A DNA stretch of 64,000 bases, taken from positions 63,182,607 to 63,246,606 of the forward strand of contig NC_077227.1 in assembly GCF_027887165.1 (NCBI RefSeq). Direction: 5' to 3'. The notes below the pieces were generated by a model. It ran no database searches, had not been told where the DNA came from, and saw only the letters and a program-made list of their open reading frames with translations. Positions within the stretch are counted from its first letter, which is position 1. Each line of letters begins with the position of its first letter. The stretch is from Monodelphis domestica (taxonomy: Eukaryota; Chordata; Mammalia; Didelphimorphia; Didelphidae). The position numbers and the translations under genes were made by a program. This document shows positions 10,850 to 21,060 of the stretch, piece by piece.

Positions 10850-11425
10850 AACAGAACCAGGAGAACATGGTACACAGAGACTGACACATTGTTGCACAAT
10901 TGAATGTAATGGACTTGTCCAGTAGTGGCAATGCAATGATCCCGAACAACTCAGAGAGATCTATGAGAAAGAACACTATCCACATTCAGAGGAAAAACTG
11001 TGGGAGTAGAAACACAGAAGAAAAACAACTGCTTGAATACATGGATGGAGGAGATATGGCTGGAGATGAGGATTCTAAATGATCACCCTAGTGCAAATAT
11101 CAATAACATGGAAATAGGTTCTGATCAAGGACACATGTAATACCCAGTGGAATTGTGCATGGGCTATGAGAAGTGTTGGGGAAGGGGAGGGGAGGGAGGG
11201 AAAGAATATGATTCTTGTAACCAAGGAATAATGTTCAGGGCTATGAGAAGTGTTGGGGAAGGGGAGGGGAGGGAGGGAAAGAATATGATTCTTGTAACCA
11301 AGGAATAATGTTCAGGGCTATGAGAAGTGTTGGGGAAGGGGAGGGGAGGGAGGGAAAGAATATGATTCTTGTAACCAAGGAATAATGTTCAAAATTGACT
11401 AAATATAATTTTCAAAAAAAAATAG
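10850..11425 (+). mobile_element. L1 3' end
   Basis: Starts with the very typical AACAGAACCAGGAGAACATG of marsupial L1 3' ends and continues through GATCACCCTAGTGCAAATAT and TACCCAGTGGAATTGTGCAT to an A-rich tail. A purine-rich part is present three times in tandem (11161-11391). Confidence 0.85.
11161..11391 (+). repeat. Three perfect 77-bp tandem copies in the L1 tail
   Basis: Units at 11161-11237, 11238-11314 and 11315-11391 each begin GGGCTATGAGAAGTGTTGGG and end GGAATAATGTTCA. By eye they are identical. The homologous L1 tail at 45.7 kb has the segment once. Confidence 0.95.
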
Positions 11426-12175
11426 CTGCCTCCACTTAGTTTTCTGCTACCCTGCCCCCTCTGCCATCCTAATCTCTGCCGGGTATTTTAGCTCACTTCT
11501 AAATATCCCCATACACTTCTCTCTGGTACCATCATCTGGTTTTCACTTACAGTTTGATTTCTTCTTCAGAGAAGTCCAGCATTATGGTTCAGAAATGATC
11601 ATTACTCCTTCTGTGATGTAGACCCAACCAGCAGCAAAATTATTGTTTTTCTGTACATAGAATTCTCCTTCCTATCAATTCCTGGAATTTTCCCCAGTAT
11701 GGATGTCATGTAAATCTATAAATATCTGAAATCACACATTCCCCTTCCATGCTTCTGATGAATGGTTCTTTTTGTTCTGGAGAATCCCCTAGTCCCTCCA
11801 GAACAGACCCAATCAGAGGGAGAGAGAGAGGGACCCCAGGATCAGGGAATGCCATGGAGGTTTGGGTTTCAGAGTTGATATAGTCTTATAGGAGAGAACT
11901 ATCTTACCCAAGAAATTCACTCTAGTTTCAGGGACTGTAGGTGCTAGGAATCAAGAGACATTTGGGGGTTCTGACTTTCCTCAGATGTCTGTGGTCCCCT
12001 CCTGTTTACATTTGCAGATTATACCTGCCTCCCTGTCTCTTCTCTCTTGCCTTTACTTCTCCCTCAGAAGTCTCTCAGGCATCCATTGTCATGTGTTCTT
12101 TCACATATGCAGCATCACAGAGTTGTCTCTGTGATGGAATGGAAGTTTATATTTTAATACAGGTTCCCTCAGGGA
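11426..12175. other. Unrecognised, low-repeat DNA
   Basis: No gene or interspersed repeat was recognised. A short GA run lies at 11820-11830. Confidence 0.35.
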
Positions 12176-12177
12176 AC

Positions 12178-12418
12178 CAGCTAGGGGACACAGTGGATAG
12201 AATGCTAAATCAGGAAGACCTGAGTTCAGTCTTCATCAGGCATTATATGAGCCTGGACAAACCATTTAATTTCTGTCTTCCTTAGTCTTTCTATCTGTAA
12301 AATGCGGATAATAGTCCCTACCTCTCAATGTCATTGTGAGGATAAAATAAGATCAAAATTGTAATGCACTTAGCAAACATTAAAGCAATATATAAATGCT
12401 AGCTATCGTCATCATCAG
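12178..12418 (+). mobile_element. MIR/THER-type SINE, near full length
   Basis: The tRNA head AGCTAGGGGACACAGTGGAT is followed by the TCTATCTGTAAAATGCGGAT core and an L2-like tail (TGTGAGGATAAAATAAGATC, TATATAAATGCTAGCTAT). Confidence 0.8.
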
Positions 12419-12419
12419 G

Positions 12420-12890
12420 ACCACCAATAGCCCCCACTAAGTCCTTCTTGAAATGAGACTATCTATTAGTAAAATGATAGGAAGAATTCAGAGAAGGTCC
12501 CCTCCCCAAGTATTTCCTCCTCTAACTGGTGGAATTTCATAAGTTTCATTCCTCTGAACTGTGGCATCATCTTCTATCAGTATGTGACTATCCATGGAAT
12601 GGCAATGACAATCTGCCATTAAAACTTTAGTGTAAATTAGCTTATTAGATATTTTCTAACAAACTGAAAGCATAGCTAGAACTATTCTCTGGAAAGAGAA
12701 AGGGGGAAACTAAGTCATGTGCTTGGGAGAGGTCAAGCCTAAGGCAGTGTGGCAATAACCACAAGGCAGAACAAAAGCACTGAGTACATGGAGAAAGAGG
12801 ATGGCATTATAAAATGGGAAAAGAGCTACTAAAACAGGAAGGAGGGATCATTAAGACAGACTCTGTGACCAACTGTGTGCCCTTCCAAGA
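12420..12890. other. Unrecognised DNA
   Basis: No gene or repeat was recognised. Confidence 0.35.
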
Positions 12891-12892
12891 AC

Positions 12893-13132
12893 TTGTTTCT
12901 ATTGAGTCCATCACTTTGTGACCCACTATTTGGAATTTTCTTAGCAAAGACCCTGGAGTGGTTTTCCATTTCCTTCTCCAGCTCATTTTACTGATGAGGA
13001 AATAGAGGCAAACAGATTAATGCTCAGAGCCATGCAGCCAGTAAGTCTAGATTGAAGGAGACTGGATTTGAACTCATGTCTTCTTGACTCTAAGCCTGGT
13101 ATTCTATTTATTATAGTATCTAGCTGCCCCCT
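12893..13132 (-). mobile_element. Mar1-type SINE
   Basis: Antisense. The tail side is TCACTTTGTGACCCACTATTTG, the middle is TTTCCTTCTCCAGCTCATTT and the reversed head is GTATCTAGCTGCCCC. Confidence 0.85.
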
Positions 13133-13134
13133 CT

Positions 13135-13715
13135 TTCTGAAAACTATAAGGAAATAATATATTGGATTCAGAGTGATTTTTGCTTCTTTCCACATGATTG
13201 GGATAAAGATGGACTTTGTCAGCCAGTTGCCACTGTTATTCCTTCTAATCTTAGGTAATGGTTCTTGTAATTCCAGCTTTCATTTGGAGAAGCAAAGATA
13301 CTCAGAATCCTGGGAGAAGTTTTCCTGCTAGGGGATCTGATTGAGAAGTCCTGACCTTTTATATAGAGATAAATTGAGGATGTGTTCCCTGGACTGGTGT
13401 CCTGGAGGAGTTATTATAGGGCATTAAATGCATAACCTTCTTATTTATTAAACATTCCTGAAGTAATTGTTGGCACAGCAGGTTTTGTCAACTCAAAAAG
13501 ACCACCTGGGTCCAAATCTGCTCTTTAAATATCCCAGCAATAAATACTTATAGAGGCTAGATGCAAGGGCATAAATGAAGGCAAGTGTAACGCTGCCAAG
13601 GAAGCCCTGTTCTGGGAATAAAATGAAAAATGACTCCTTAAGTCCTAAACTGTTACAGCATGAACATTGCATGAGAGTTAATGTTGCTGCGACTGAGTTT
13701 TCTTTTCTTTTCTTT
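13135..13715. other. Repeat-poor block, possible conserved non-coding DNA
   Basis: No repeat was recognised. About 13540-13690 has a balanced, motif-dense look that might mean conservation. This is an impression only; no alignment was possible. Confidence 0.25.
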
Positions 13716-13719
13716 CTTT

Positions 13720-13912
13720 TTTTTAAACCCTGACCTTCTGTCTTAGAATCAATGCTAAGTATTGGTTACAAGGTGTCCCAAGGCTAGACAATTGGGGTTG
13801 AGTGACTTACCCAGGGTCATATAGCTAGGAAGCTTCTGAGGCCAAATTTGAACCCAGGACTTCTTATCTCCAGGCCTGGCTCTCAATTTCCTGTGCCACC
13901 TATCTGTTCTTG
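13720..13912 (-). mobile_element. WSINE1-like SINE
   Basis: Antisense: AAACCCTGACCTTCTGTCTT at the left, TTACCCAGGGTCATATAGCT in the middle and TGCCACCTATCTG at the right. Confidence 0.85.
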
Positions 13913-13914
13913 CA

Positions 13915-14485
13915 TCTGAATTTTCTGATGTTCTGTATTCCATTGTGGGGTGTTACACCCCATATTTTTAATGTTGAGCCCTTAGATTTATTAAGAAAAA
14001 GGAAGAGGTATAATAAAAAAAAGGCACGGATAGAAATTTGTATTAAACTATGAACTTTTGCCTCACAATGCTTATCTATGTCCTGGTTTTCAGACAAGTT
14101 TCGCAACTTGTTTATTTAATTGAGAAACATCTACCAAAATCTTCCTTATTACTATGTGAAGGGGATTCCTAAGTTTGCCAAGGCTATGACTACAAAGTAC
14201 AAGTTCTGTCAGGTTCTCCCAAGCTGGAAAGGCATCATGTATGATCCTTGTGGTATAAGACCTGTATGACGAATAGCCCAGCTAAATCTGGAGATGTCTG
14301 TGACTAGGATGCTCTCAGAGCAATGAAATTTTGAACTAGAGCAAATCATAAAACTCATCTTCTGGAGGATTTATAATATAAGTCAGTAGGAGGAGGGACA
14401 GAATCAATGAGAAAAAGCAGATTCTTATATTCTTGAAGCATTAATTTAATTTGCTGAAATGCTAATGAATTTTAAACACTTCTAC
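13915..14485. other. Unrecognised DNA
   Basis: No gene or repeat was recognised. Confidence 0.35.
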
Positions 14486-14487
14486 AA

Positions 14488-14731
14488 TGGGGGCAGCTAG
14501 ATGGAGCAGTAGATAAGAGTGATAGGTCTGGAGTCAGGAAGACAAATTCAAATCCAGTCTCAGAGCTGTAACCCTGGGCAAGTCACTTAACCCTGCTTGC
14601 CTCAGTTTCCTCATCTATAAAATGAACTGGAGAAAGAAATGGCAAAGCACTTCAGTATCTCTGCCAAGAAAACCCCTAGTGGGGTCATGAAAAGTCAGAA
14701 ATAACTGAAAAACAACTGAACAACAAACGAT
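14488..14731 (+). mobile_element. Mar1-type SINE, full length
   Basis: The copy is complete. The head is GGGGCAGCTAGATGGAGCAG, the middle is TCCTCATCTATAAAATGAAC and the BovB/RTE-like tail reads AGTGGGGTCATGAAAAGTCA followed by AACTGAACAACAA. Confidence 0.9.
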
Positions 14732-14828
14732 AGCCTGGGGGATAGATCTCAGATCCAGCTATGTTTTCTAGGGTAAGTCATTTAGTCTAGTTGTGTTTCC
14801 TTCTCTGTAAATGAGGGGTTAGATTGTC

Positions 14829-15012
14829 AGGGGATCTTAACGTGGGGTCTGTGAAATCATTTTTGCAATATTTTTATAACTATAGTTTGATATAATTTAT
14901 TTTATTCGCAATCCCATGTATTTTAGTTTTGTGCATTATTCTAAGAAGGGTTCATTGACTTCACCAGACTTCCAAAAACAGTCTATAACCCCAATACAAG
15001 GTTAAGAACTTT
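14829..15012. mobile_element. Non-autonomous DNA transposon with TTCTTAAC-type ends
   Basis: The copy starts ATCTTAACGTGGGGTCTGTG and ends GGTTAAGAAC, giving short inverted ends. The interior (TTCTAAGAAGGGTTCATTGA then CTTCACCAGACT) is shared with the copy at 18.86 kb. The superfamily is not certain. Confidence 0.65.
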
Positions 15013-15044
15013 TGGGCAGATGAGATGAATGTCTAAAGCTTTAA

Positions 15045-15196
15045 TTTTCCTTCCTTCCTTCCTTCCTTCCTTCCTTCCTTCCTTCCTTCCTTCCTTCCTT
15101 CCTTCCTTCCTTCCTTCCTTCCTTCCTTCCTTCCTTCCTTCCTTCCTTCCTTCCTTCCTTCCTTCCTTCCTTCCTTCCTTCCTTCTTTCCTTCCTT
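15045..15196. repeat. (CCTT)n tetranucleotide array
   Basis: About 38 nearly perfect CCTT units with one slip near 15185. It sits at the tail of the WSINE copy to its right, so it may have grown from that SINE's tail. Confidence 0.97.
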
Positions 15197-15242
15197 TTCT
15201 CTCTGTCTCTGTCTCTGTCTCTGTCTCTTTCTCTCTCTCTCC
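15197..15242. repeat. (TCTCTG)n / (TC)n array
   Basis: Four CTGTCT-type units followed by a CT run, directly joined to the CCTT array. Confidence 0.9.
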
Positions 15243-15249
15243 TTTCATA

Positions 15250-15412
15250 CAGGTTTCTAAGGCAAAAGAGCTGGTGCAGGCTAAGCAATTTCAGTTAAGT
15301 GATTTGTCCTGGGTTACACAACTAGGAAATGTCTGAGGTCAGCTTCAAACCCAGTTCCTCCCAACTCCAGGCCTGGTACTCTATCCACTGTGATACCTAG
15401 CTCTCCCTGCTT
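15250..15412 (-). mobile_element. WSINE1-like SINE
   Basis: Antisense copy: TGATTTGTCCTGGGTTACAC, TCCAGGCCTGGTACTCTATC, then the reversed head GATACCTAGCTCTCCC. The left (tail) end is replaced by simple repeat. Confidence 0.75.
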
Positions 15413-15459
15413 TAATTTTCTATAATCCCATTTTAAGTTCTATTTACATGATTCTGTAG

Positions 15460-15652
15460 GGAAGCAGTTTAGCACAGTGAAAAAAGTACTGGCTCTAGAA
15501 GCAGAGATCTGAGTTCAAATACTACCTCTGATACTGTGTGACCTTGGTGAAGTTGCTTAATTTCTCTGGACCTCAATTTCCTTATCTGTAAAATAAAGGG
15601 ATTGAACTAAAAGGCCTCTGAAGTCTCTTCCAGCTATTGATCTTCAATACTT
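15460..15652 (+). mobile_element. MIR/THER-like SINE
   Basis: Head GTTTAGCACAGTGAAAAAAG, B-box side CTGAGTTCAAATACTACC, core TTTCCTTATCTGTAAAAT and the GGCCTCTGAAGTCTCTTCCA end. Confidence 0.8.
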
Positions 15653-15669
15653 TATTGTGTTTATAGACT

Positions 15670-15920
15670 GACAGTGTGATATAATAGAATGAGTGCTGTA
15701 CTTTAGAGACAGAAAAACTCAAGTTCATATTACTCCTCAAAAATCTATTGGCTGTGTGACTCTGGACCAGTACATTAACCTTTTTTAATCTCAGTTTTCC
15801 ATTTGTAGAATGTAAAAATAATAACAGCTATCTTCCAGGATCTTTGTGAAGATCAAACGAACAAATGGTTACAAATTGCTTTGCAATCCTCAAAGCATGT
15901 CTATTATGATCATGATTACA
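15670..15920 (+). mobile_element. MIR/THER-like SINE, second copy
   Basis: Head TGATATAATAGAATGAGTGC, TGGCTGTGTGACTCTGGAC, and a MIR-type tail with TTGTGAAGATCAAACG. It is in the same orientation as its neighbour only about 20 bp upstream. Confidence 0.75.
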
Positions 15921-16149
15921 AAATTATCTGCCATTTTAACCTATGAATTGGTGATCTTGAGACCATCCAAAACTTTATCTTTTTTCAAAATGAGCTATAG
16001 AACAAGGCTCCATGAATTTTTTGCTATTTTAGAATAATAAAGTCATAGAGAAATGTCATAAAGCACTCTGACTAAAGGAATGGGATGCCTTATTTTTTTT
16101 ATCCATACCTAGCTAACAAATATTTGGAACAGGTATTTTCCAGCATTGA

Positions 16150-16312
16150 AAAAGAAAGAGAAAGGAGGGGGGAAAGGAAGCAAGGAATGAAGAGAAAGAA
16201 AAAAGGAAAGAAAGGAAGAAAGGATAAAAGGATAGAAGAAAAGAAGAAAGGGAGAGAGGAAGAAACAAAGAAAGAAGGAAAGAAAGGGGAAGAAAGATGA
16301 GAAAAAGGAAAG
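16150..16312. repeat. Purine-only (GAAA/GGAA) tract
   Basis: About 160 bp almost without C or T on the plus strand: irregular AAAG and GGAA units rather than a clean microsatellite. Confidence 0.85.
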
Positions 16313-16665
16313 ATTCACAGTCACAGGATAATTTGTTAGAAAGTTATGAGTGAGTAAAAGCAGGGACTTGTATAGGAAGTGTATATTGAACAATTTGATA
16401 TACTGGGTTATAATTGCTGGTGCCTTTCTGATCAATAATACATGTTTTCAAAAAGCCTCCTGTTTGCATTTACACAATGGACAGTAACCACTGCAAAGAA
16501 TCCATTAAGGTCTATTTTAAAAAGTGCATTCGTAAAAAGTTGTCTAAAACTGCATTACAAGGCAGATTATGAAACCTCCTTGGGAAATAAAAAGCAAGCC
16601 AGCCATGTTTGAGTTAAGACTAAATCTCCATTCTGAGCTTGCTTCATTATTTCTACATGAATTAG
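16313..16665. other. Repeat-poor block, possible conserved non-coding DNA
   Basis: No repeat was recognised. About 16455-16660 is motif-rich (TTACACAATGG, CATGAATTAGC), which could indicate regulatory DNA. Unsupported by alignment. Confidence 0.25.
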
Positions 16666-16667
16666 CA

Positions 16668-16935
16668 CTAGATGGTACAAGCAGGAAATGCTGGGCTTGG
16701 AGTCAGGAGAGATCTGGACTCAAATCCTGTCTCTGACACTCCCTAATTGTGTGACTAGGGATAAGGTAATGAACCTTTTCAAATTTCAGTGTCCTTTTCT
16801 AGAAATGGACATAATAATAACTATCCTTTTTATCTCAAAAGGTTGTTGGGAAGGTATGTTAAGTATGTTAATATAATGTATTGGAAGTACTTCACAAATC
16901 TACAAGTGATATATCAAGTTTGGCTGTTATAATTG
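16668..16935 (+). mobile_element. MIR/THER-like SINE
   Basis: GGGCTTGGAGTCAGGAGAG, ATTGTGTGACTAGGGATAAG, then a decayed tail with GGTTGTTGGGAAGGTATG. Confidence 0.75.
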
Positions 16936-17089
16936 ATGGTTTTATGAAATCTTTTATAAAATCCCAAAACCCGGTACCATGGTATACCCGGTATTCTCAC
17001 TCTACTTCTACTACAGAGATGACCAAATTTTAACAGGAAAAGTAAGGCTTACCTGCTTAATGAGTGCCATAGATAGCATAGACTTTCTT

Positions 17090-17755
17090 TTAGAATTTGC
17101 TTTTATTTTGAAAATATTTGTTTTTAATGTTGATGAAAAATTTTGTTGAGTTCCAAATTCTTTTCCTACCCCCAGCTCTCCCCTTCCTATTGAGAAGGAA
17201 AGCAATATATCAACCATATGAAGTCAAGCAAAATACATTTCCATATTAGCCATGTTGCAAAAATAATAATAAATAGGAAATGTAAAGAAAGTGAAAAAAG
17301 TCTGCTTCAATCTGCATTCAGTTCATTGTTTCTATTTTTGCTTTATGCATTCTTTGGAATCCTCTTGGGTCATTGCCTTGATCAGAGTAGCTAAGTCTTT
17401 CCCAATTGATCAACATTACACTAGTGTTCTGGTTCTGCTCTTTTCCCTCTGCCATCAATTAATATAAATCTTCCCAGGTTTTTCTGAAACCATCCCCCTC
17501 ATATTTTCTTATAGTATAATAATATTCCATCACAATCATATGCAACAACTTGTTTAGCCATTCCGCATTTGATGGACACCCTCTCACATTCCAATTCTTT
17601 GCTACCACAAAAAGAGCTGCTGTAAATACTTTTGTACATATTCGCCCTTTTCTCTTTTCTTTGATCTCTTTGGGCTATAGATGGAAGAGTGGTATGGTAG
17701 ATTAGACTTTCAGAGATCCAGGATTTCATCTATGGGCATTTCCTTTCAGGGATAT
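17090..17755 (-). mobile_element. L1 3' end, antisense
   Basis: The antisense L1 tail (TTGTTGAGTTCCAAATTCTT, CTTCCTATTGAGAAGGAAAG) is followed by the end of ORF2 reversed (AATATTCCATCACAATCATA, CCACAAAAAGAGCTGCTGTA, TCTTTGGGCTATAGATGGAA). It is 5'-truncated at the right. Confidence 0.85.
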
Positions 17756-17789
17756 AGTTGCAACTACTCTACACTTTAGGGAAATTTTT

Positions 17790-17970
17790 TTTTATTGGAT
17801 TATAGAATTTAGGTTTAGAATTTGTAGAGACCTTAAGGGTCATCTGGTCTAACATTTTTTTAGATGAAGAAACTTGGGCACAGAGAGTGAACTCTCTGTC
17901 ATGTCATGTGTGAGTTGGGATTAAAAATTCAATCCCTCTGCTTCTTTCCACTGTATCATTCTGCCTCCAA
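17790..17970 (-). mobile_element. MIR-like SINE with extended end
   Basis: GTAGAGACCTTAAGGGTCAT, GGTCTAACATTTTTTTAGA, then ACTGTATCATTCTGCCTCC. This is the 'ccttagaggtcatctagtcca' type, antisense to MIR. Confidence 0.7.
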
Positions 17971-17971
17971 T

Positions 17972-18855
17972 GAATTACTATATTCTACCAACTCTCTGTC
18001 CTCCCCAACAACAACAAAAAATCAAAGGACTTCATGACCCTCCTTTTGGTGATGAGTTTCTCTAAATCTGTCTAGTCTGACTCTCAAACATAAAGCCCAT
18101 CAACAAACCTTTACTCACTGTATAAGACTTAATAGTATTTATACTCCATTGGCAGGGCCTTCTGAAGAACAGGATTAATTTCATGCCATAATAAGAAATC
18201 ACAGTTTTAGGTAAATGAAGGAACATATATATTAGTACTTAGACAAGAAATATGGAAGTCAATACATGAGAAAGAAGTTTGTAACTGGCTACTGAATGAC
18301 TATCTCATTCAATATGTTATGCTAGGTAGAAGTGGATATTTGACAGAAGTATTTAACATTATTCTTGAGTGGATAATTAAGTCAAAAGTACCAGTGCTTC
18401 CCAGAAGGATGTGACAATCTACTAACCTATATCTCTACTCCAAAGCCTTGAGATTCAAACATGCAGACCACTTAGTAGACACATCCTCTCAATGTTACTG
18501 CTCTGTGCTCCTTTATGCCTGCCCATATCATTCCTATCCCTCCCCTGTCCATAATCCCTTTGCACCTTCTAGTTCTATTATGCTCTATTTTCTTGTTAGT
18601 AAATTACTAATTTGCATTCGTTCTTTACTCTCAACCTCTGGCCATTCTGCAACCATAGAAATCTGGATGTTCTTAGAGAAGTGTCTATAATCCTGACTGT
18701 CCTCTCCAGTATGAAATATGCCTTGACTTATTTTCCTCTAACATACTGCCCTGGGAGGAAGAGTTGGCATGCTTCTTTATCCTCACTGCCCCTTCAAGAT
18801 GCCTCTCCTGCTATTTCAGCCTAGCCATCTCTTCTCTTTTGAGACTTGATCCTTC
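17972..18855. other. Unrecognised DNA, possibly old LINE
   Basis: No gene was seen. The pyrimidine-rich part after 18450 resembles the base use of old L2/CR1 coding remnants, but no motif supports this. Confidence 0.3.
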
Positions 18856-18857
18856 AT

Positions 18858-19055
18858 AGGTTCTTAACCTGAGGTCTAAGAATTTTAGCAAATTTTTAAC
18901 TGTATTTCAATATGATTGGTTTCTGTTATAAGCCGAGATATTTTGTTCTGAGAAAGGGCCCTTAGGCTTCACTGGCTTGTCAAACAGGCAATGATGAAAA
19001 TAAGGTTTAGATTATAAATAAGGTAATGATAAAAACATGGTTAAGAATCTTATAT
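18858..19055. mobile_element. Non-autonomous DNA transposon, second copy
   Basis: Starts GGTTCTTAACCTGAGGTCTA. It shares TTTCAATATGATTGGTTTC and the GAGAAAGGGCCC...GGCTTCACTGG interior with the 14.83-kb element. The right end has GGTTAAGAATC. Confidence 0.65.
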
Positions 19056-19109
19056 CTTGGTTTATCACCAAATATAATTTGCTTTTCTCTACTGGTTCCC
19101 ATTATTCTA

Positions 19110-19560
19110 GCTCCTTTCTTTTAAGATGATTTTTATTTACATCCTTTTTCCCCCAAATCACCAAAATGTCTCCCCAAATCCTTCCCATTCCTATATAAAA
19201 ATATTGTTAAAGAAAAAAAGAAAAAAACAACTGATCAGTCAACTGAAAAAAAAAATCCTGAAACTACTTTCAATGTAGCACACTCTTGGATCTGCTATCT
19301 CTGCAAGGAATACAGTAGGACTGTTTTAAAAATCTCTCTTCTTTGGAGCTACAATTATTCTTTGTGATTTCGCAACATTGACTTTTGTGGCTGTTCTTTC
19401 TTTTTACATTGTTGTAATCTTTGTGTTTATTGTTTTCTTGCCTCTGCTTACTTCACTTTGCATCAGAGTGTGTAAATCTTTCCATGCATTTCTGTATTCA
19501 TAGTCATAATTTATTATGGCATAGTAATATTCCACTATTTTCAGTTCCTGGGTTACAGGT
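19110..19560 (-). mobile_element. L1 3' end, antisense
   Basis: AAGATGATTTTTATTTACAT, CTTCACTTTGCATCAGAGTG and GGCATAGTAATATTCCACTA are the reversed 3' end of an L1. It is more diverged than the 17.1-kb copy. Confidence 0.65.
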
Positions 19561-19789
19561 TTCCTCTCTGCTCTAACCTTCACCCTTGTACTAAGACTTA
19601 TATTTACCTGTCAATATCTTCTCAAATATTGTTGCTTCTCAGTTCAATATGTCAACTCTCATGATCTGTTCCTTTTCTACGAAACATAAGGATTCTTATA
19701 TTTTTGGTCTTATCTTGACTCACAAATTTTCTATGTGTATAATACATAGTTGCTAAGTCTTGAATGAGTGTGACTGTGACTCCTCAGTG

Positions 19790-20580
19790 TTTGAATTCTT
19801 TCATTCAGGTTGCTTGCAGTATTTTTAATTTGATCTGGAAACTTGGGTTTTGACCATATTTTTAGGAGTTATCATTTTGATGTGTTTTTTTAAGGAGGTG
19901 ACCCATAGCTCCTTTCTAATGTCATTTTGCCTTCTCTTTCTAATGAATCTACACATTTTTCTTTCATGCTTTCTTAAAACATGATACCTAGGCTCTCTTA
20001 TTTGATAGTCCTTGATCTAAAAACATGTCTCCTTGATTTGTTTCCTTGGTCAGCTCTTTGTGATAAGATAGCATACATTTTTTTTCTATTTTTCCAATAT
20101 TTTGACTGTTTATTATTTTTCTTGTCTCATGGAGATACATTCTAATAAAATAGAATTGGTTGCTAAGGTAAGGTCTTGTACCTCTTAGGCTAAGCTGTTA
20201 ATTCTTCTAAATCTTTCCTCCATCGCTCCCAATTCTTTTCTAATTCCTTCCTTGAGTTCTTTCATTTCATTTATAAAATAATTTTAATTTAAAAAATTTA
20301 TTTCTTAACTTCTTATAGGAATTCTAGTTGCACTTATGTCCAACTCTGTTTTCCTTTGAGTCTTTACTTGTAGATATTTTGATGTTTTCCTCTAACATGT
20401 TTGTGTCTTGGGCATCCCTGTAACCATAATATCTCTTGTATTCTTTTTGTTTGTTTGTTTTTATTTTTTAGACTTAGTTCTTATCTTCAGACTTTATGTT
20501 GTTAAAGGGATTTTCTTAATCTCTCCCTCTGTCTCTTTAAAAGCAGAAGGATGTCTAAGTAGAAGAGAACTGACAGGCTT
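19790..20580 (-). mobile_element. L1 ORF1 region, antisense
   Basis: Phrases such as GCAGTATTTTTAATTTGATC, GGAAACTTGGGTTTTGACCA and TCCTTGAGTTCTTTCATTTC match the reversed ORF1 region of marsupial L1 as I recall it. No intact ORF remains. Confidence 0.6.
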
Positions 20581-20581
20581 C

Positions 20582-21060
20582 TGTGAGAATTAGTCAGAAC
20601 TAAAGATTCCATTACCTAGGAGATGAGATATATAAGAAAGAGTTCAGTGGCAGTTGAAGGGGCTTTTACCTCTGGACTTGGAGGGAGTAGGGGGTTGTTC
20701 TGGGTCTTTTAGCCAAAAGGCACTACTGGTAGTTTTTACTACTGACAGTTGGGATAGAGAAATGGATTTAAGGAGTTCGTAGGTGATGAATGTTTAGTTA
20801 TTAGTATAGATAGGTAGTTAGTGAATACATTTTTAGGTAGAGGCAGAGAGTAGGTAGTTTTGGCCTGATCTGCTCAGGCAGAAGAACCTGTTCTCAAAGT
20901 CAGTTAGAGTAGGGTTTTTTTTAGAAATTTTAGTTAGGGTTGGAATTTAGATATAGTCATAAGGTATATATTTTCTATCTGTACTTCTCAAATTAAACTA
21001 AGTATTTTATCAAACTGCTCTCCTCACTTTTATCAAATTCCTACCAAATTAACTCTTACA
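20582..21060 (+). mobile_element. Solo LTR fossil (endogenous retrovirus)
   Basis: About 479 bp bounded by TGTGAGAATTA and TTAACTCTTACA, an imperfect terminal inverted pair with TG...CA ends. A TATA-like GAGATATATAAGAAAG and an ATTAAA poly(A)-type signal near 20990 are in the expected order for a plus-strand LTR. No internal retroviral part adjoins it, so it is a solo LTR. It lies within antisense L1 sequence. Confidence 0.7.

Noticed and set aside
11161-11391. CRISPR array
   Set aside because: The repeats are 77 bp with no spacers, lie in an L1 tail, and the genome is a mammal's.
15029-15298. Coding potential over the CCTT array
   Set aside because: Pure repeat translation (Phe-Leu-Pro-Ser) on both strands.
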